A DNA stretch of 49,659 bases from Streptomyces xiaopingdaonensis (GTDB taxonomy: Bacteria > Actinomycetota > Actinomycetes > Streptomycetales > Streptomycetaceae), in NCBI RefSeq assembly GCF_000262345.1, contig NZ_AJTQ01000359.1, positions 1 through 49,659 on the forward strand. The letters are read 5' to 3'. A program made the position numbers and the translations under genes. This document shows positions 15,875 to 24,878 of the stretch, in pieces. A model generated the notes under the pieces. That model saw only the letters and a program-made list of their open reading frames with translations. It was not told the origin of the DNA and ran no database searches. The stretch's first letter is position 1, and every line of letters starts with the position of its first letter.

Positions 15875-16828
15875 ATGTCCACTTCCCCGTCCTCCGTCCT
15901 CCTCGCCGAGGTCGTCCGCTCCGACTGGGTCGAGGGGCGGCACCGGGGCTCGGCCGTGGTGCTCGGTGCCGACGGGAGCGTGGAGCGGGAGTGGGGCGAT
16001 CCGGGGGCGCCCGTCTTCCCGCGGTCGGCGAACAAGCCCTTCCAGGCCGCCGGGGTGCTCAGCGCCGGCCTGCGGCTGGGGGGCAGGCGGCTGGCGTTGG
16101 GGGCGGCGAGCCACTCGGGCGAGCCGTTCCATCTGGAGCTGGTGGAGCGGATGTTGGCCGAGTACGGGCTCGCGGAGGAGCAGCTCGGCTGTCCTCCCGA
16201 CCTCCCGCTCGACGCGGAGGAGGCGGAGCGCTTTCTCGCCGCGGGGCGGACACGCTCGAGGATCGCCATGAACTGCTCGGGCAAGCACACCGCGATGCTC
16301 GCCGTCTGCGCCGAGCGCGGTTGGCCGACGGAGGGGTACCTCGCCCCCGACCATCCCCTCCAGCGGGGCATCCGCGCGACCCTGGAGTCCGCCGCCCAGG
16401 AGCCCGTCGCGCACACCGGCGTCGACGGCTGCGGTGCCCCGCTCCTCGCCGTCTCCCTCACCGGCCTCGCACGCGCCTTCCGCACCCTCGCGACGGCCGA
16501 CGCGGGCACCCCCGAGGGACGGGTGGCCGACGCGATGCGGGCGCACCCCGAGTACGTCGCGGGCACCCGCCGGCACGACACCTGGTTGATGCGCGAACTC
16601 CCGGGAGCCGTCAGCAAGATGGGCGCCGAGGGTGTGCAGGGCTTCGCGCTCCCCGACGGCCGCGCGCTCGCGTTCAAGGTGGACGACGGCGCCGCCCGCG
16701 CACTCGGCCCCGTGCTGGTGTCGCTGTTGCGGGGCGTCGGGGTCTCGGGCGAGGTGCTGGAGCGTGTGGAGCGCCAGCCGGTGTTCGGCGGCGGCGGGAC
16801 GGTGGGCGAGGTGCGGGCCGTGGTGTGA
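15875..16828 (+). CDS. Asparaginase (ReAV-like class)
   Basis: Enzyme of 317 residues that hydrolyses L-asparagine to aspartate and ammonia; it belongs to the class founded by Rhizobium etli ReAV, unrelated in sequence to E. coli AnsA/AnsB. The SxxK pair appears in PRSANKPFQA, a second Ser in SHSGE, and the CSGKHTAM segment carries the conserved Cys and Lys of the zinc or active site. VDGCGAP and GTRRHDTWLM are further family landmarks. It stands alone between rsiG and the acetyltransferase. The assignment to the family is firm; substrate preference was not tested here. Confidence 0.9.
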   Translation: MSTSPSSVLLAEVVRSDWVEGRHRGSAVVLGADGSVEREWGDPGAPVFPRSANKPFQAAGVLSAGLRLGGRRLALGAASHSGEPFHLELVERMLAEYGLAEEQLGCPPDLPLDAEEAERFLAAGRTRSRIAMNCSGKHTAMLAVCAERGWPTEGYLAPDHPLQRGIRATLESAAQEPVAHTGVDGCGAPLLAVSLTGLARAFRTLATADAGTPEGRVADAMRAHPEYVAGTRRHDTWLMRELPGAVSKMGAEGVQGFALPDGRALAFKVDDGAARALGPVLVSLLRGVGVSGEVLERVERQPVFGGGGTVGEVRAVV

Positions 16829-16883
16829 AGGCGCGCGCGGAAAAGGAGGTGCGGGGGGCGTGGGGCGTCCCTAGGGTGACGCC

Positions 16884-18167
16884 ATGCCGCCGAGTACCGC
16901 CTCCCCCGTCGTCCATGCCCCTGACCCGGTGGTCCGCACGGTCGCCGAGGAAGAGTTCGCCGAGTGGCTGCGGGGCACGAAGCTGGGGTTCCACCGGCTG
17001 CCCGAGGTGTCGTCCGAAGAGCTCGCCGCGCGCCTCCCGCACGTCGAACTCGACCGCACCTGGGGCGCGTTCGAGGGCACTCGCGCCGTCGGCGCGCTGC
17101 GGACGATGCCGCGGCGCCTGACGGTCCCCGGCGGCGGGGAGCTCCCCGCGGACGCGGTCACGCAGGTCTCCGTCCTGCCGACGCACCGCAGACGCGGCCT
17201 GCTCTCGCGGATGGTCGCGGGGAGCCTCGCCGCCGCCCGCGAGCGCGGTGACGCGTGCGCGATCCTCGTCGCCGCCGAGTACCCGATCTACGGCAGGTTC
17301 GGCTTCGGGCCCGCCACCGCCACGACCGAGTTCGAGGTGGAGATCGCACGCTCCGGCCTCGATCCGCGGTACGGCGGCCCGGAGGGCGGCGCGCGGGTGG
17401 AACTCGTCGACGCCCAGGAGGCGTACACGCTCCTCCCGGAGATCTTCGACCGCTTCCGCAGACTGCCCGAGCGCCAGGGCGCCATCGACCGCCCCGACCA
17501 CCGCTGGCGGACGCAGCTCGCCCTCGCCCGCTTCCCCGGCGCGGAGCGCACGCCCACGCTCCACGCCGTGCACCGCGACGCGTCGGGCACCCCGCAGGGC
17601 GCCGTCGCGTACACCGTGGACGAGCACTGGGAGGCGAAGCTGCCCTGCCAGACGGCACAGGTCCACGACCTCTTCGCGGTGACGTCCGAGGCCGAGCGGG
17701 CGCTGTGGCGGCACGTCCTCTCGCTCGACTGGGTCGCGCGGGTCCGGTCCGGCACGCGCGCGCCCGACGACGTCCTGCCGCTCCTCCTCCCCGACCCGCG
17801 GGCGGCGAAGACGCTGGTGCACGCCGACTTCCTGTGGCTGCGCCCGCTCGACGTACCGCGGATGCTCGGCGCGCGGCGGTACGCGGGACCCGGCTCGCTC
17901 GTCCTCGACGTACGGGACACCGCCGGCCTCGCCGGCGGCAGGTTCCGGCTCGAAGCGGGGGCGGAGGGCGCCGTGTGCACGCCCACCCGCGAGGAGGCGG
18001 AACTCTCGCTCGACGTCGGGGAGTTGGGCGCGCTCTATCTCGGCGGGGAGTCGGCGGTGCGGCTCGCCTCGGTCGGCCGGGTCGTGGAGGAGCGCACGGG
18101 TGCGGCCTCCGCCGCCGATGCGCTCTTCCGGACCTCCCGGCAGCCGTGGTGCCCCGACCTGTTCTGA
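16884..18167 (+). CDS. Eis-like GNAT-family N-acetyltransferase
   Basis: Protein of 427 residues with the three-part Eis layout: an N-terminal GNAT domain with the acetyl-CoA loop (VSVLPTHRRRGLLSRMV), a second degenerate GNAT domain in the middle, and a sterol-carrier-like C-terminal domain ending PWCPDLF. In mycobacterial Eis the C-terminal Phe carboxylate acts as the catalytic base; the C-terminal Phe is kept here. Eis enzymes acetylate aminoglycosides and protein lysines; the native substrate in Streptomyces is unknown. TAGGGT ends six bases before the ATG, so the mRNA is probably leaderless. Confidence 0.9.
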   Translation: MPPSTASPVVHAPDPVVRTVAEEEFAEWLRGTKLGFHRLPEVSSEELAARLPHVELDRTWGAFEGTRAVGALRTMPRRLTVPGGGELPADAVTQVSVLPTHRRRGLLSRMVAGSLAAARERGDACAILVAAEYPIYGRFGFGPATATTEFEVEIARSGLDPRYGGPEGGARVELVDAQEAYTLLPEIFDRFRRLPERQGAIDRPDHRWRTQLALARFPGAERTPTLHAVHRDASGTPQGAVAYTVDEHWEAKLPCQTAQVHDLFAVTSEAERALWRHVLSLDWVARVRSGTRAPDDVLPLLLPDPRAAKTLVHADFLWLRPLDVPRMLGARRYAGPGSLVLDVRDTAGLAGGRFRLEAGAEGAVCTPTREEAELSLDVGELGALYLGGESAVRLASVGRVVEERTGAASAADALFRTSRQPWCPDLF

Positions 18168-19063
18168 CGCTCCGGAGATCGCACCCACCGGGCTGTACGG
18201 CGCGGCCACGTCCCGGCTGCGAAGGACCTCCGTGCGCGATCTCCTCGACACGGCGAAGGGTGTGCTGCTCGTCCTCGAAGGCCCGTCTGCCGGCTCTTCT
18301 TCCCACGGCGCGGCGCAAGTCGGCCATCATGCTCGACGACCTCGTCGGCACGTCAGGCCACCCGCCGCTCGTCCGCGAAGACCCGTACGGGACGCTGCAC
18401 GCCGCGCTCGAGGAGCCGGCGCCGCGACGCAACGGGACCGCAGGCCAGGCCGCGGCGGCCGTCGAGCGCGCCGCCGCGCCGCTCGCCTTTCGCGCCGTGC
18501 GGCGGCACGCTGCTGCACACCCTCGTCGCCGCGGGTCGCCGGCCGTCGGCACGGACGTCGGCGAGGAGGCGGCGGCCCGCTGCCTCGACGGGCAGCGGCT
18601 CGGGCACCTCCTCGACGCCACGGGCGCCGGGGCGCGGGATCGCTGATACCCCGTCCCGGGTGCGTCACACGTGCGTTGGAGGCCGCGGGGTGCACGCGGC
18701 GGACGCGCTGCTCGCCGGCGGGGCGCCGAGAGCGCCGGTGGCGGTCGAGGCCGCGGGCGTTCCCTTCCTCGGCCGTGCCGAAGGCGGCGGGAGGCGCTCG
18801 ACACGGCGGGGCCGGGAGGAGCGCGGCGTCCCCGCACCAACCGGTGAAGGCGGTCGATCCCGCAGCGCACGTCCGAAGCGCGGGCGGATGTTCCGCGGGT
18901 GTGCGGGCAGGCGCCCGGCACGCCTCCGCGACGGGGGCGCGGTGGCGCGTACGCTCCGGGCGCCGGCGCGTACGTAAGCTGACCGTCGGCGCACGGCGGC
19001 GGTGCCGTGCGCCGAGCCACCGAGGAACGGCGCGTGACCGCGTCACAAGGGAGGACGACCGCC
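18168..19063 (+). other. About 900 bases without a convincing gene, possible decayed coding sequence
   Basis: Neither strand gives a frame with normal Streptomyces codon bias across the interval. Two plus-strand fragments look faintly protein-like in different frames: SVRDLLDTAKGVLLVLEG near 18227-18280 and IMLDDLVGTSGHPPLVREDP near 18328-18390. The change of frame between them suggests a broken gene. The first fragment weakly recalls the helix of an ANTAR domain, but too little remains to name a family. The last 100 bases probably hold the ankyrin gene's promoter (TAAGCT near 18975). Confidence 0.35.
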
Positions 19064-19474
19064 TTGACCGACGCCCCGACCCCCGAGAGCAACGAGCCCG
19101 CGCACGACCCCGAGGTGCTCGAACTCGCCCAGCGCGTCTTCGACCTGGCGCGGAAGGGCGACTCGGCGACCCTCGCCGCCTACGTCGACGCGGGCGTCCC
19201 CGTCAACCTCAGCAACGACCGCGGCGAGTCCGTCCTCATGCTCGCCGCCTACCACGGCCACGCGGAGGCCGTGAGCGCCCTCCTCCAGCGGGGAGCCGAC
19301 CCCGACCGCGCCAACGACCGCGGGCAGACGCCCCTCGCCGGCGCCGTGTTCAAGGGTGAGGAGGAGGTCGTACGTGTCCTCCTCGATGCCGGGGCCGATC
19401 CGGAGGAGGGGCAGCCCTCGGCCGTCGAGACGGCGCGGATGTTCGACAAGTTGGAGCTGCTCGACCGGAGTTGA
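19064..19474 (+). CDS. Ankyrin-repeat protein
   Basis: Protein of 136 residues with about three ankyrin repeats (DSATLAAYVDAGVPVNLSND, GESVLMLAAYHGHAEAVSAL, GQTPLAGAVFKGEEEVVRVL). Ankyrin repeats bind other proteins; there is no catalytic domain. I start at the TTG at 19064 because AAGGGAGG lies nine bases before it and the acidic leader TDAPTPESNEPAHDPE follows; a longer in-frame reading from 19007 has no ribosome site. The partner is unknown. It is convergent with the MerR-PP2C gene. Confidence 0.85.
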   Translation: MTDAPTPESNEPAHDPEVLELAQRVFDLARKGDSATLAAYVDAGVPVNLSNDRGESVLMLAAYHGHAEAVSALLQRGADPDRANDRGQTPLAGAVFKGEEEVVRVLLDAGADPEEGQPSAVETARMFDKLELLDRS

Positions 19475-19575
19475 GGGGGTGCGGCGCCGGGTTCGAGGTC
19501 CTCCTCCGCAACGCCCGCCACATGCCGGCGAGTACCCCGGGCCCCCGTACGGCAGCCTCCCGTCCGAACTTTTCG

Positions 19576-19605
19576 GCCGCCGCGTGGAGTTCGCCACGCG
19601 GCGGC
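19576..19605. terminator. Terminator hairpin between convergent genes
   Basis: A perfect 12-base stem, GCCGCCGCGTGG with CCACGCGGCGGC, and a six-base loop, placed between the ankyrin gene and the convergent MerR-PP2C gene. An ACTTTTCG patch lies on its left side, a run of A in the minus-strand transcript. Confidence 0.7.
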
Positions 19606-19628
19606 ACCGGCCCGCGGTACGACACGGG

Positions 19629-20750
19629 CTAGCTGCGCTGCCGGTCGCCAGCATCCACCGATGTCGGCGGCGGGCCGCCCACGACGTGGGCCACCACGCA
19701 CGCCACGTTGTCGGGTCCGCCCGCGGCGTCCGCGAGCCGCATCAGCTCGGTCACCGCATCCGCCGGCTCGGCGTGCGAGGCGAGGGCGGTGCGCACGCGC
19801 CACGGTGGGACGGCCGCGCCGAGGCCCTTCGAGCAGAGCAGGAACCGGTCGCCTGCGCGCGCCTCGTGGAGGCCGAACTGCGGGGAAGCGCCGCCTTCGG
19901 TCGTCAACGCCTTGAGCAGCAGGGTGCGTTGCGGGTGGGACTCCGCTTCCTCCGGCGTCAGCTCACCGGCGCCGACCATCGCGGCGACGTGCGTGTGGTC
20001 CTGGGTGAGCCTGCGGAAACTGTCGCCGCGCAGCAGGTAGGCGCGCGTGTCGCCGATGTGGGCCAGCGCCAGGCGATCCTCGGCGAGGAGCAGCGCGGTG
20101 AGCGTCGTACCCGCGTCTCCCGCGTCGGCCGCGCCGTCCGACGTGGCGCGGGCGGCGGCCGAGGCACGGTCGAGCAGCAGGCGCAGTGTCGCCAGCGCTC
20201 CCTCGGGCGCCGCGGGCGCCTCGCCGGCGGTGAGCGCGCCGACGGCGGCGCTGCTCGCCTCCCGGCCGAGCGGCCCGAAACCGTCGGCGACGGCGAGGAG
20301 TCGGGTGTCGGCGTACGCGACGTCCTGGTTGCCGGGGCGTACGCGGCCCGCGGCGGATTCGGCGGCGTACCGCAGAGTGAGCGGGGTCCCCTTCTCCCGG
20401 GGTGCGGTCATCGGCTCTGCCCTTCGTGTCAGTTCGTCGACGAGGAGAGAGGCGAGCTCCCGCCAGGCCGCGTGCGCCGCCTCGCGCTCCGACCGGAAGG
20501 CACGGACGGCGCCTGCCTGTTCGGCCGGAGGCAGGTAGCGCAGCTCCGTGATCCGGGCCAGCGGCATCCCGAGCCGGCGCAGCCAGGCGACGAGCCGTGC
20601 CTCGGCCAACTGGCCCTCGGCGTAGTAGCGGTAGCCGGTGGCCGGGTCGACGTGGGCGGGGCGCAGCAGCCCGGTGCCGTCGTAGAGGCGGAGCGCCTTC
20701 TGCGAGAGGCCCGCGGCGCGGGCGAAGGTACCGATCGTGAGCAGCCGCAC
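19629..20750 (-). CDS. MerR-family regulator fused to a PP2C-type phosphatase domain
   Basis: Protein of 373 residues with two parts. Residues 1-70 are a MerR winged-helix (LLTIGTFARAAGLSQKALRL, ATGYRYYAEGQL) joined by a helical linker (about 72-118). Residues 125-357 resemble a PP2C Ser/Thr phosphatase: RPGNQD, AVADGFG with D156, HIGDTRAYL and GGPDN with D347. The metal-binding Asp of the usual CSDGL motif is replaced by Lys at 308 (CSKGL), so metal binding may be impaired. The GTG at 20750 has GAGGAGGGG upstream and is preferred to the ATG at 20825. A 10-base-stem hairpin lies just before the ribosome site. Confidence 0.88.
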   Translation of the reverse strand: MRLLTIGTFARAAGLSQKALRLYDGTGLLRPAHVDPATGYRYYAEGQLAEARLVAWLRRLGMPLARITELRYLPPAEQAGAVRAFRSEREAAHAAWRELASLLVDELTRRAEPMTAPREKGTPLTLRYAAESAAGRVRPGNQDVAYADTRLLAVADGFGPLGREASSAAVGALTAGEAPAAPEGALATLRLLLDRASAAARATSDGAADAGDAGTTLTALLLAEDRLALAHIGDTRAYLLRGDSFRRLTQDHTHVAAMVGAGELTPEEAESHPQRTLLLKALTTEGGASPQFGLHEARAGDRFLLCSKGLGAAVPPWRVRTALASHAEPADAVTELMRLADAAGGPDNVACVVAHVVGGPPPTSVDAGDRQRS

Positions 20751-20765
20751 GCTCTTCCCCTCCTC

Positions 20766-20790
20766 GTCCCCGGGCTTCGGGCCCGGGGAC
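20766..20790. terminator. Hairpin between the methyltransferase and MerR-PP2C genes
   Basis: A perfect 10-base stem, GTCCCCGGGC with GCCCGGGGAC, and a five-base TTCGG loop. It lies in the 79 bases between the methyltransferase stop and the MerR-PP2C start. It could end the upstream transcript or, being 15 bases from the GTG, affect translation of the fusion gene. Confidence 0.6.
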
Positions 20791-20829
20791 GCACACGCTG
20801 CGGGCTGCCCCAGGGGGAGAGTCAACTGT

Positions 20830-21627
20830 TCAGGGCTTGCGGGCGACGGCGCCGTAGAAGGAGACCTCCGCGTCGCTCAGCTCCGGCCGCTCCTCCGGTC
20901 GCCACCTGTGCACCAACTGCACTCCGGGGTCGAGGAGTTCGAGGCCGTCGAAGAACCTCGCGAACTCCTCGCCGGTGCGCCCCTGTATGTGGTTGCCGCC
21001 CCGCCGGTACAGCTCCTCGATGCGGCGGCCCTCCTCCGGTGCGAGGTCGTTGGTGGCGTGCGAGAGCACCAGGCAGCTCCCGGACGGGAGGCGCTCCACC
21101 ATCGTGCCGACGAGGTCGTGCGGGTCGAGTTCGTCGGGGAAGAAGTGGAGCAGCGCGACGAGGGAGAGGGCGACGGGTTGCGTCAGGTCGAGGACGGCGC
21201 GGACGCGTTCGTCGTAAAGGAGGTCGTCGGTGCGTACGTCCGACTCGACGTAGGCGGTACGGCCCTCCGCGGTGCCGTGCATCAGCACGTCGACGTACTC
21301 GAGGACCATCGGGTCGTTGTCGGCGTAGACGACGCGGCACTCCGGCGCGACCTGCTGTACCACCTGGTGGAGGTTGGGCTCCGTGGGGATGCCGCTGCCG
21401 AGGTCGAGGAACTGGCGGATGCCGTGCTCTGCTGCGAGGGCGCGGACCGCCCGCTGCATGAAGGCGCGGTTCTGCCGCGCCCCGGTGCGGGCGAACGGAA
21501 CGGCCCTGAGCACCTCTTCGGCCGCCTCCCTGTCGACGCCGAACCAGTCCTTGCCGCCGAGGTAGTAGTCGTACATCCGCGCCGGGTGCGGACGGGTGGT
21601 GTCGATCTCCTGTCGGGTCTCGGTCAT
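20830..21627 (-). CDS. SAM-dependent methyltransferase (DUF574 / Methyltransf_19 family)
   Basis: Protein of 265 residues of the actinobacterial family typified by ARMYDYYLGGKDWFGVDREA at the N-terminus. The SAM-binding loop is FLDLGSGIPTEPNLHQV, with the acidic residue of the next strand in VVYADNDPMVL. The substrate is unknown; streptomycetes carry dozens of paralogues, often next to XRE regulators. GAGAGAGCGG precedes the ATG. The gene is followed by the MerR-PP2C fusion on the same strand. Confidence 0.92.
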   Translation of the reverse strand: MTETRQEIDTTRPHPARMYDYYLGGKDWFGVDREAAEEVLRAVPFARTGARQNRAFMQRAVRALAAEHGIRQFLDLGSGIPTEPNLHQVVQQVAPECRVVYADNDPMVLEYVDVLMHGTAEGRTAYVESDVRTDDLLYDERVRAVLDLTQPVALSLVALLHFFPDELDPHDLVGTMVERLPSGSCLVLSHATNDLAPEEGRRIEELYRRGGNHIQGRTGEEFARFFDGLELLDPGVQLVHRWRPEERPELSDAEVSFYGAVARKP

Positions 21628-21743
21628 ATCCGCTCTCTCGTGGGCGACGTGGGCCTGCGCGGGGCCGTGCAGGTCCCGCGGAGCAACTCTCCCCGATCCT
21701 GCAGCCGTTGACGACGCTTTCCCGCACCTTCCCGCCCCGTCGC

Positions 21744-22244
21744 TCAGCCGGCGGCCGCCTCCTCCAACTGCGCGATGTCGAGCCTGCGCATGCCGAGCAT
21801 CGCCTGCATCGCGCGCTCCACGCGCTGCTGGTCGGCGTCGCGCAGCAACTCCTGGAGCACGCGGGGCACGATCTGCCAGGAGAGCCCGTACCGGTCCTTG
21901 AGCCAGCCGCACTCCACCTCCTCGCCGCCCTCGGTGAGCGACGCCCAGAGCCTGTCGATCTCCTCCTGGGTGTCGCGTTCGACGGAGAGCGACACCGACT
22001 CGTTGAAGCGGAACGGAACCTTCCCTCCGTTGAGCGCGATGAACTGCCGTCCCTCCAACTCGAAGACGATCGTCATCACAGAACCCGTCTCGCCCGGGCC
22101 CGCCTCGGGGTAGCGCTGCACCTCCAGCGTGCGCGCGCCGGGGAAGAGCGAGGTGTAGAACTCCACGGCCTCCTCCGCGTCGCCCTCGAACCACAGGCAG
22201 GTCTTGATCTTCTGGTTCTCGCCGTTCCGGCTGCTCTCGGTCAC
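21744..22244 (-). CDS. VOC-family (PhnB-like) protein
   Basis: Protein of 166 residues of the vicinal-oxygen-chelate superfamily in its PhnB/3-demethylubiquinone-methyltransferase-like branch: QKIKTCLWFEGDAEEAVEFY, FPGARTL, FELEGRQFIALNGG and YGLSWQIVP. No reaction can be assigned from sequence. The GTG start at 22244 follows AAGGGAGAG. It lies 116 bases upstream of the methyltransferase on the same strand and may share its transcript. Confidence 0.88.
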   Translation of the reverse strand: MTESSRNGENQKIKTCLWFEGDAEEAVEFYTSLFPGARTLEVQRYPEAGPGETGSVMTIVFELEGRQFIALNGGKVPFRFNESVSLSVERDTQEEIDRLWASLTEGGEEVECGWLKDRYGLSWQIVPRVLQELLRDADQQRVERAMQAMLGMRRLDIAQLEEAAAG

Positions 22245-22751
22245 TCGTCTCTCCCTTGCGGCTTCGGTGCGAGCGCCGGCCCGGCGCCGGCCTCACCCTC
22301 TATCGACCGCCGGGACTCCCGTGGGTCATCGCCCGATGCCCCGCGCGTTCCACCGCAACGGGCGCAGACGACGGGCGCCCGGCACACGCCGGGGCGCGCG
22401 GCAGACGGACACGCGCTCGACACCTACCGGCCCGCCGTGTCGAGGCCGACCGCCCCCCATCCGGCCACCGCCGCCCGCGAGTTCGACGCGCGTCCGGCCC
22501 CGCACGGCAGCCGACGGCACCGCGGCTGGTGGCCGCCCAGACCGCCGGCTTCAGCACTCCGCGCACGACGCGCGAACGCGCGAGAAAACGCCCCGCGCAC
22601 CGCCGCCTCGCGGACTCCGGGCGGGCGGTCGCGGCGTCCCCTACACACCCGACGCCCGCCGGCCCGCTCCTCACGAGGCAGCCCGCCCGCGCTCGCCCAC
22701 GGCGGAGAGCCACAGCAGCCACCGCCCCTGGCACCCGCTACAGTCCCGTCC
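22245..22751. other. About 500 bases with no gene recognised
   Basis: Open frames exist on both strands, but all show an Arg/Pro/Ala-rich composition and no family motif, as expected of non-coding GC-rich DNA. The right end contains TACAGT at 22739-22744, a candidate -10 for the YbaK-type gene. The left end must hold the promoter of the VOC gene. Confidence 0.5.
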
Positions 22752-23315
22752 ATGAGTGACCGACCCGCATCGCCTCTCGGCACGTTCGACTCCGTCCAAC
22801 GCGCCCTCGACGCCGCCGAGATGCTCGCCGCGCCCACCGCCGACGCGCTGAAGAACTGGGCCGCGTCCGACAGCGCCGAAGCGGCGCTCTTCGTCGACAC
22901 CGACCCGGAGAAGGCGGACACGGCCGTCTTCTGCGAGACCTACGGCGTACCGCTGGAGGCGTCCGCGAACTGCGTCATCGTCGCCGCCAAGCGCGGCGGC
23001 GAGACCACCCTCGCGGCGTGCGTCGCGCTCGCCCACACCCGCATCGACGTCAACCGCGCCGTCCGCAAGCACCTCGGCGCACGCAAGGCGTCGTTCGCGC
23101 CGACGGAGACGGCCGTCGAGGAGACGGGCATGGAGTACGGCGGCGTCACACCGCTCGGACTGCCGCCCGAATGGCCCCTGTTGATCGACGAGGAGGCGGT
23201 GCGTGCCCCGTACGTCCTCGTCGGAAGCGGCCGCCGCCGGGGCAAGCTGATCCTCCCCGGCAGCGCACTCGCCCGGCTCCCCGGCGCGGAAGCGGTGCCC
23301 GGACTCGCGGGCTGA
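22752..23315 (+). CDS. YbaK/EbsC-family aminoacyl-tRNA deacylase-like protein
   Basis: Protein of 187 residues with a YbaK/ProX-type trans-editing fold: NCVIVAAKRGGETTLAACVA, HTRIDVNRAVRKHLGARKAS and GMEYGGVTPLGLP. Family members hydrolyse mischarged tRNAs such as Cys-tRNA(Pro); which tRNA this one acts on cannot be read from sequence. The conserved Lys of the active site is probably in CVIVAAKR. TACAGT ends seven bases before the ATG and there is no ribosome site, so a leaderless mRNA is likely. Confidence 0.88.
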   Translation: MSDRPASPLGTFDSVQRALDAAEMLAAPTADALKNWAASDSAEAALFVDTDPEKADTAVFCETYGVPLEASANCVIVAAKRGGETTLAACVALAHTRIDVNRAVRKHLGARKASFAPTETAVEETGMEYGGVTPLGLPPEWPLLIDEEAVRAPYVLVGSGRRRGKLILPGSALARLPGAEAVPGLAG

Positions 23316-23388
23316 CGCGGCACCTCGCCCTCCCGCGAAGCAGGCAACCGCGCTGCGAGGCCGAGGAGTTCGGTGCTCGGGCCGGGAC

Positions 23389-23869
23389 TCACACCCCCGC
23401 GCTCCCGTCGATCCGCTCCCTGAGCAGGTCGGCGTGGCCGCAGTGCCGCGCGTACTCGGCCGTCGTGTGCGCGAAGATCCACCGCAGGCTCACCTCCGCC
23501 GCGCCGACCTCCAGCGCTCTCCCGGCGCAGTTGGCGCGCGCCCAGGCGATCTCGCCCTCCCGGATCGCGAGGGCGTCCTCACGGGTGACCCGCTCGGAGA
23601 GCCGCGAAGCCGCCGTCGGGCGCGGACGGGTCGCCGTCGGGCTCGTGGATCGGCCGGATCCGTTCGCCTGCCCACACCCGGCGGAACCAGTTGCGTTCGA
23701 CCTCCGAGAGGTGCTGGACGAGTCCGAGGAGCGTGAGCGCGGAGGGAGTGGCCGAGGCGGTGCGCAGTTGCGTCTCGCTCAGTTCCGCGCACTTCAGCGC
23801 GAGCGTGGCGCGGTAGAAGTCCGGCCATCCCTCCGAGGTCGTGCGCTCGTCGGCGGCCAGCGGCGGCAT
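23389..23869 (-). pseudogene. DinB-like (DUF664) gene with a frameshift
   Basis: The first part ([40 protein letters not shown], then DGGFAAL) reads in one frame that stops at about 23579. The remainder ([40 protein letters not shown], ending DGSAGV) reads in another frame from about 23606 to the stop at 23389. The two halves together make a normal DUF664 protein of about 160 residues, including its conserved His residues. One extra base near the GCGGCTCTCC sequence explains the break. Such proteins are thiol-dependent or metal-binding members of the DinB fold. It lies 59 bases after the methyltransferase gene. A sequencing error is an alternative to real inactivation. Confidence 0.8.
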
Positions 23870-23927
23870 GAGGCGATCCGGCGGCGTCGTGGAGGCATCG
23901 TGCCAGGCGGGTACGACAGGCCCCGGT

Positions 23928-24725
23928 TCAGGCGTCGCGCACCGCGAAGAGCGCGACCGTCTCGTACCCCATCGCCAAGCGACCTCCCCGGGCGTCGATC
24001 GCCTCCGCCATCCCCGACAGCAGTGCCTCGCGCTCGTCCGGCCGCAGCCGGAGGACGTCGCCGTGGGTGAGCACCTGTTCCAGCCACTCGTCACGCGCGT
24101 ACGGACGCTCCCACTCGACGCGCCGCTCCTCGGGAACCCCGAACCCGCCTGCCTCGCGCAGGACTTCGACCGCCCGAGCGAAGAGCCGCGAATAGCCGCC
24201 GAGGCTCTCCGGCGACCAGGGGTTGAACGGCGCCTCGGGCACGGCGCGGCGGTAGACCTCGGCGAAGGCCTCCGCCACCTCAGCAGAGGGGTTGAACGTG
24301 TTCCACGCCGGCGCCAGCAACCCGCCGGGCGCCAGTACCCGGGCGGCCTTGGCCGCGCCGGCGGCGGCGTCCACCCAGTGCCAGGACTGTCCCGAGACCA
24401 CGGCGTCGAAGGTGCGCCCCGCCGGTTCCCACTCCTCGAAGGCGGCCACCTCGACGTCGAGCCCCGCACGGCGCGCGAACTCGGCCATCCGCGCGTCGAC
24501 TTCGACGCCCAGCACCCGGCAGCCCACCGCCCGTAGCTGCTGCCCGAGGATGCCCGTACCGGTGCCGACGTCGAGCACCTCCCTGCCCGGGCTCGCGGCG
24601 ACGACCGCCGCCACGAGCTCGTCCGGGTACCGGGGCCGTGCACGGTCGTACCGCGCGGCGTCCTCGCCGAAGGACTCCGCCATCGGGTGGCTGCGGTGGG
24701 GTTCGGGTGCGTCGGTGGGAGGCAT
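23928..24725 (-). CDS. Class I SAM-dependent methyltransferase
   Basis: Protein of 265 residues. The N-terminal [20 protein letters not shown] is typical of UbiE/type 11 methyltransferases. The SAM loop is [19 protein letters not shown], followed by the acidic [10 protein letters not shown] and the motif [11 protein letters not shown]. The substrate is unknown. I use the ATG at 24725, which has GAAGG seven bases away; an ATG at 24683 is a possible alternative. The frameshifted DinB-like gene follows on the same strand. Confidence 0.9.
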   Translation of the reverse strand: MPPTDAPEPHRSHPMAESFGEDAARYDRARPRYPDELVAAVVAASPGREVLDVGTGTGILGQQLRAVGCRVLGVEVDARMAEFARRAGLDVEVAAFEEWEPAGRTFDAVVSGQSWHWVDAAAGAAKAARVLAPGGLLAPAWNTFNPSAEVAEAFAEVYRRAVPEAPFNPWSPESLGGYSRLFARAVEVLREAGGFGVPEERRVEWERPYARDEWLEQVLTHGDVLRLRPDEREALLSGMAEAIDARGGRLAMGYETVALFAVRDA

Positions 24726-24878
24726 CCCCTCACCTTCGCGGAGCGGCGGAGGGGGCTCAAGTGTGGGATTAAGACCGGCGCCTGGCACCGACGGGCGCGC
24801 CGGCCGGCGCGCAGACATGTCGCACCGGGCGACTGCAGGAGTACATGAGCTGCCGAACCGGAAGCCCCAGCCATCGAC

